Assembly: GCA_020348925.1 (NCBI GenBank)
Contig: CP070758.1
Span: 4,374,301-4,438,300 of the forward strand
Reading direction: 5' to 3'
Source of the DNA: Gemmatimonadota bacterium
Lineage (GTDB): Bacteria; JBHIER01; G020348925
Length of the DNA: 64,000 bases
The stretch's first letter is position 1. Every line of letters begins with the position of its first letter. This document shows positions 62,866-64,000 of this stretch, in pieces. Made by a program: the position numbers and the translations under genes. The notes under the pieces are model-generated. The model had not been told where the DNA came from, did no database searches, and saw only the letters and a list, made by a program, of their open reading frames with translations.

Positions 62866-64000
62866 TTATGCCGAAAAGAGCTTCAATATTGTCGCCGGCT
62901 TCCTCGAAGGACGCAGAGCCTTGACCGGACAATGCTGGACGCAGCGCAGACACTTGGTGCACCGTGTATAATCGAACCTGGGATAACTGTCAATGGTAAC
63001 AGCACCTGTTGGACACGTCTCCACACACAGCCCACAAATATCACAGAGGTTTTTTGTGAGTTGAGGCTTCGTGACATAGATATCGGAGACACTCTTGAGA
63101 AAACCTCTGATGTCATAGTTGAACCGATTGAGGAGAAACGTTCCCAACCGGTACTGGTTAGCCGCCCAGACCTCAATCACCTTCGAACCAAAAGAGCGTT
63201 TGAAGGCTCTGACAACGCTTTCCAGCTCTTCGCCCAGGATTTCTATCTCGTTGAGATCGTGAATCCCCAATCCCTGTTCGCCCGCCAGTTCCAGGTGTTT
63301 TACCTCCTGAGGTTGAAATCCCATGACATAGGACCCGACCGTGTCCACTGCCACGACATCTTCGCCGGCCAGGATGAGATTCATCTCCACCGGACTCCCG
63401 ATGGTTGGCCCGAAGCCCTCCATGCCGACGACACCATCGACGATAACAAAGCCCGGCTTGGCAATGCGATTGAGATCAACAAGCGCTTGATGAAGTCCGC
63501 TCATATGCATTTTCCACTTCTCTCGCTGAGGCAGAACTCCCATCATGTTCTTCATTCCAATAGTAGTCGAAGTCGTCATGTGCGTCTTCAGCAACGGCAG
63601 ACCTATGATGAGATCAGCTTCGAGGACCGTTCGGGCCACTCCCACCTCTTTGAGCGCTATGGCGTCATCGTTCTTGATGGTGACAATTTCATCCTGATCG
63701 AGATCCATTACAGTGACATCTCCCAAAGCTTCCCGCAAACCCAGGGTGCGATAGATGTATTCCGTATCGTATTGATTGCCAGAGGCTTCAGCCACCGTCG
63801 GAACACCTCCAGCCTCTTTGACCAAAGCCACTGTGGCCTTTATCACTTCGATATTGGTCGTCGTGCCCACATGCGAGGGTTCCTCACGAATAAAGTTGGG
63901 TTTGATGAGCACCTTGTCACCCTGAGAGATACGCGGTGCGAGTCCGCCCACAAGGTCGACCGCTTTCCGAACGGTTTCGTTAATGTCCTTTTCGATTCTT
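62866..64000 (-). CDS. DUF362 / ferredoxin-domain iron-sulfur protein (5' end cut by the window)
   Basis: At least 377 residues; the frame remains open past position 64000, so the start lies outside. The N-part is DUF362 (KVLIKPNFIREEPSHVGTTT, GLPLLKTHMTTSTTIGMKNM). The C-part has two 4Fe-4S motifs, CDICGLCVETCPTGAV and CTKCLRCVQHCP. Such proteins are thought to be redox proteins of unknown partner. The in-frame GTG at 63951 is not the likely start because upstream codons (RIEKDINETVRKAVDL) continue the family domain. Confidence 0.9.
   Translation of the reverse strand, partial: RIEKDINETVRKAVDLVGGLAPRISQGDKVLIKPNFIREEPSHVGTTTNIEVIKATVALVKEAGGVPTVAEASGNQYDTEYIYRTLGLREALGDVTVMDLDQDEIVTIKNDDAIALKEVGVARTVLEADLIIGLPLLKTHMTTSTTIGMKNMMGVLPQREKWKMHMSGLHQALVDLNRIAKPGFVIVDGVVGMEGFGPTIGSPVEMNLILAGEDVVAVDTVGSYVMGFQPQEVKHLELAGEQGLGIHDLNEIEILGEELESVVRAFKRSFGSKVIEVWAANQYRLGTFLLNRFNYDIRGFLKSVSDIYVTKPQLTKNLCDICGLCVETCPTGAVTIDSYPRFDYTRCTKCLRCVQHCPVKALRPSRKPATILKLFSA

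Overview
The window looks like chromosomal DNA of an uncultured Gram-negative bacterium of the FCB superphylum (Zixibacteria-, KSB1-, Marinimicrobia- or Latescibacteria-like). The evidence is two large exported proteins ending in the FlgD-like type IX secretion sorting domain (NYPNPxN then YNILGQEVxTL), a PorV-like outer-membrane protein, a complete Bat operon, Gld-type ABC genes, and many signal peptides and lipoproteins. Phylum assignment is inference. I see no rRNA, tRNA or CRISPR array.

Region 1 (1-17.4 kb): queF, then about 16.7 kb of tightly packed plus-strand genes: TPR lipoprotein, BatD-like protein, MoxR ATPase, DUF58 protein, membrane-anchored TPR/parvulin foldase, GldA/GldF/GldG-type ABC exporter with a four-unit DUF4340 protein, a second BatD-like protein, and BatA-BatB-BatC-BatD-BatE. 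Short gaps and ATGA/TTGA overlaps suggest one transcription unit that joins a Bat/MoxR envelope machine to a Gld-type ABC complex.

Region 2 (17.4-29.5 kb) is accessory: a DUF819 membrane protein, a lipoprotein serine hydrolase bracketed by two copies of a small inverted-repeat element, a third copy beside a truncated IS256-type transposase, a HigBA-like toxin-antitoxin module with a readable promoter and two operators, three copies of a dispersed intergenic repeat, a nitrilase plus a relic of a second nitrilase, a T9SS-tagged phosphoesterase, a ribbon-helix-helix/RelE module, an S41-like protein and an SDR.

Region 3 (29.9-41.7 kb): a minus-strand operon of an oligopeptide-type binding lipoprotein, a Cache histidine kinase and an NtrC-type regulator; divergently a sodium:solute symporter followed by three tiny membrane proteins; then a giant secreted matrixin-type protease with IPT, beta-helix, dockerin, cohesin-like and T9SS sorting domains.

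Region 4 (41.8-53.2 kb): exported GH38 alpha-mannosidase, PAS histidine kinase, a double-length ThyX-like protein, a possible structured RNA, a decayed VapBC module, a Nudix protein and a transglutaminase/TPR protein.

Region 5 (53.3-64 kb): M20 peptidase; then on the minus strand two STAS proteins, an outer-membrane barrel, a PorV-like protein, a coiled-coil protein, a HEAT-repeat/HD-GYP pair, a VTT membrane protein and a DUF362/ferredoxin protein cut by the window end.
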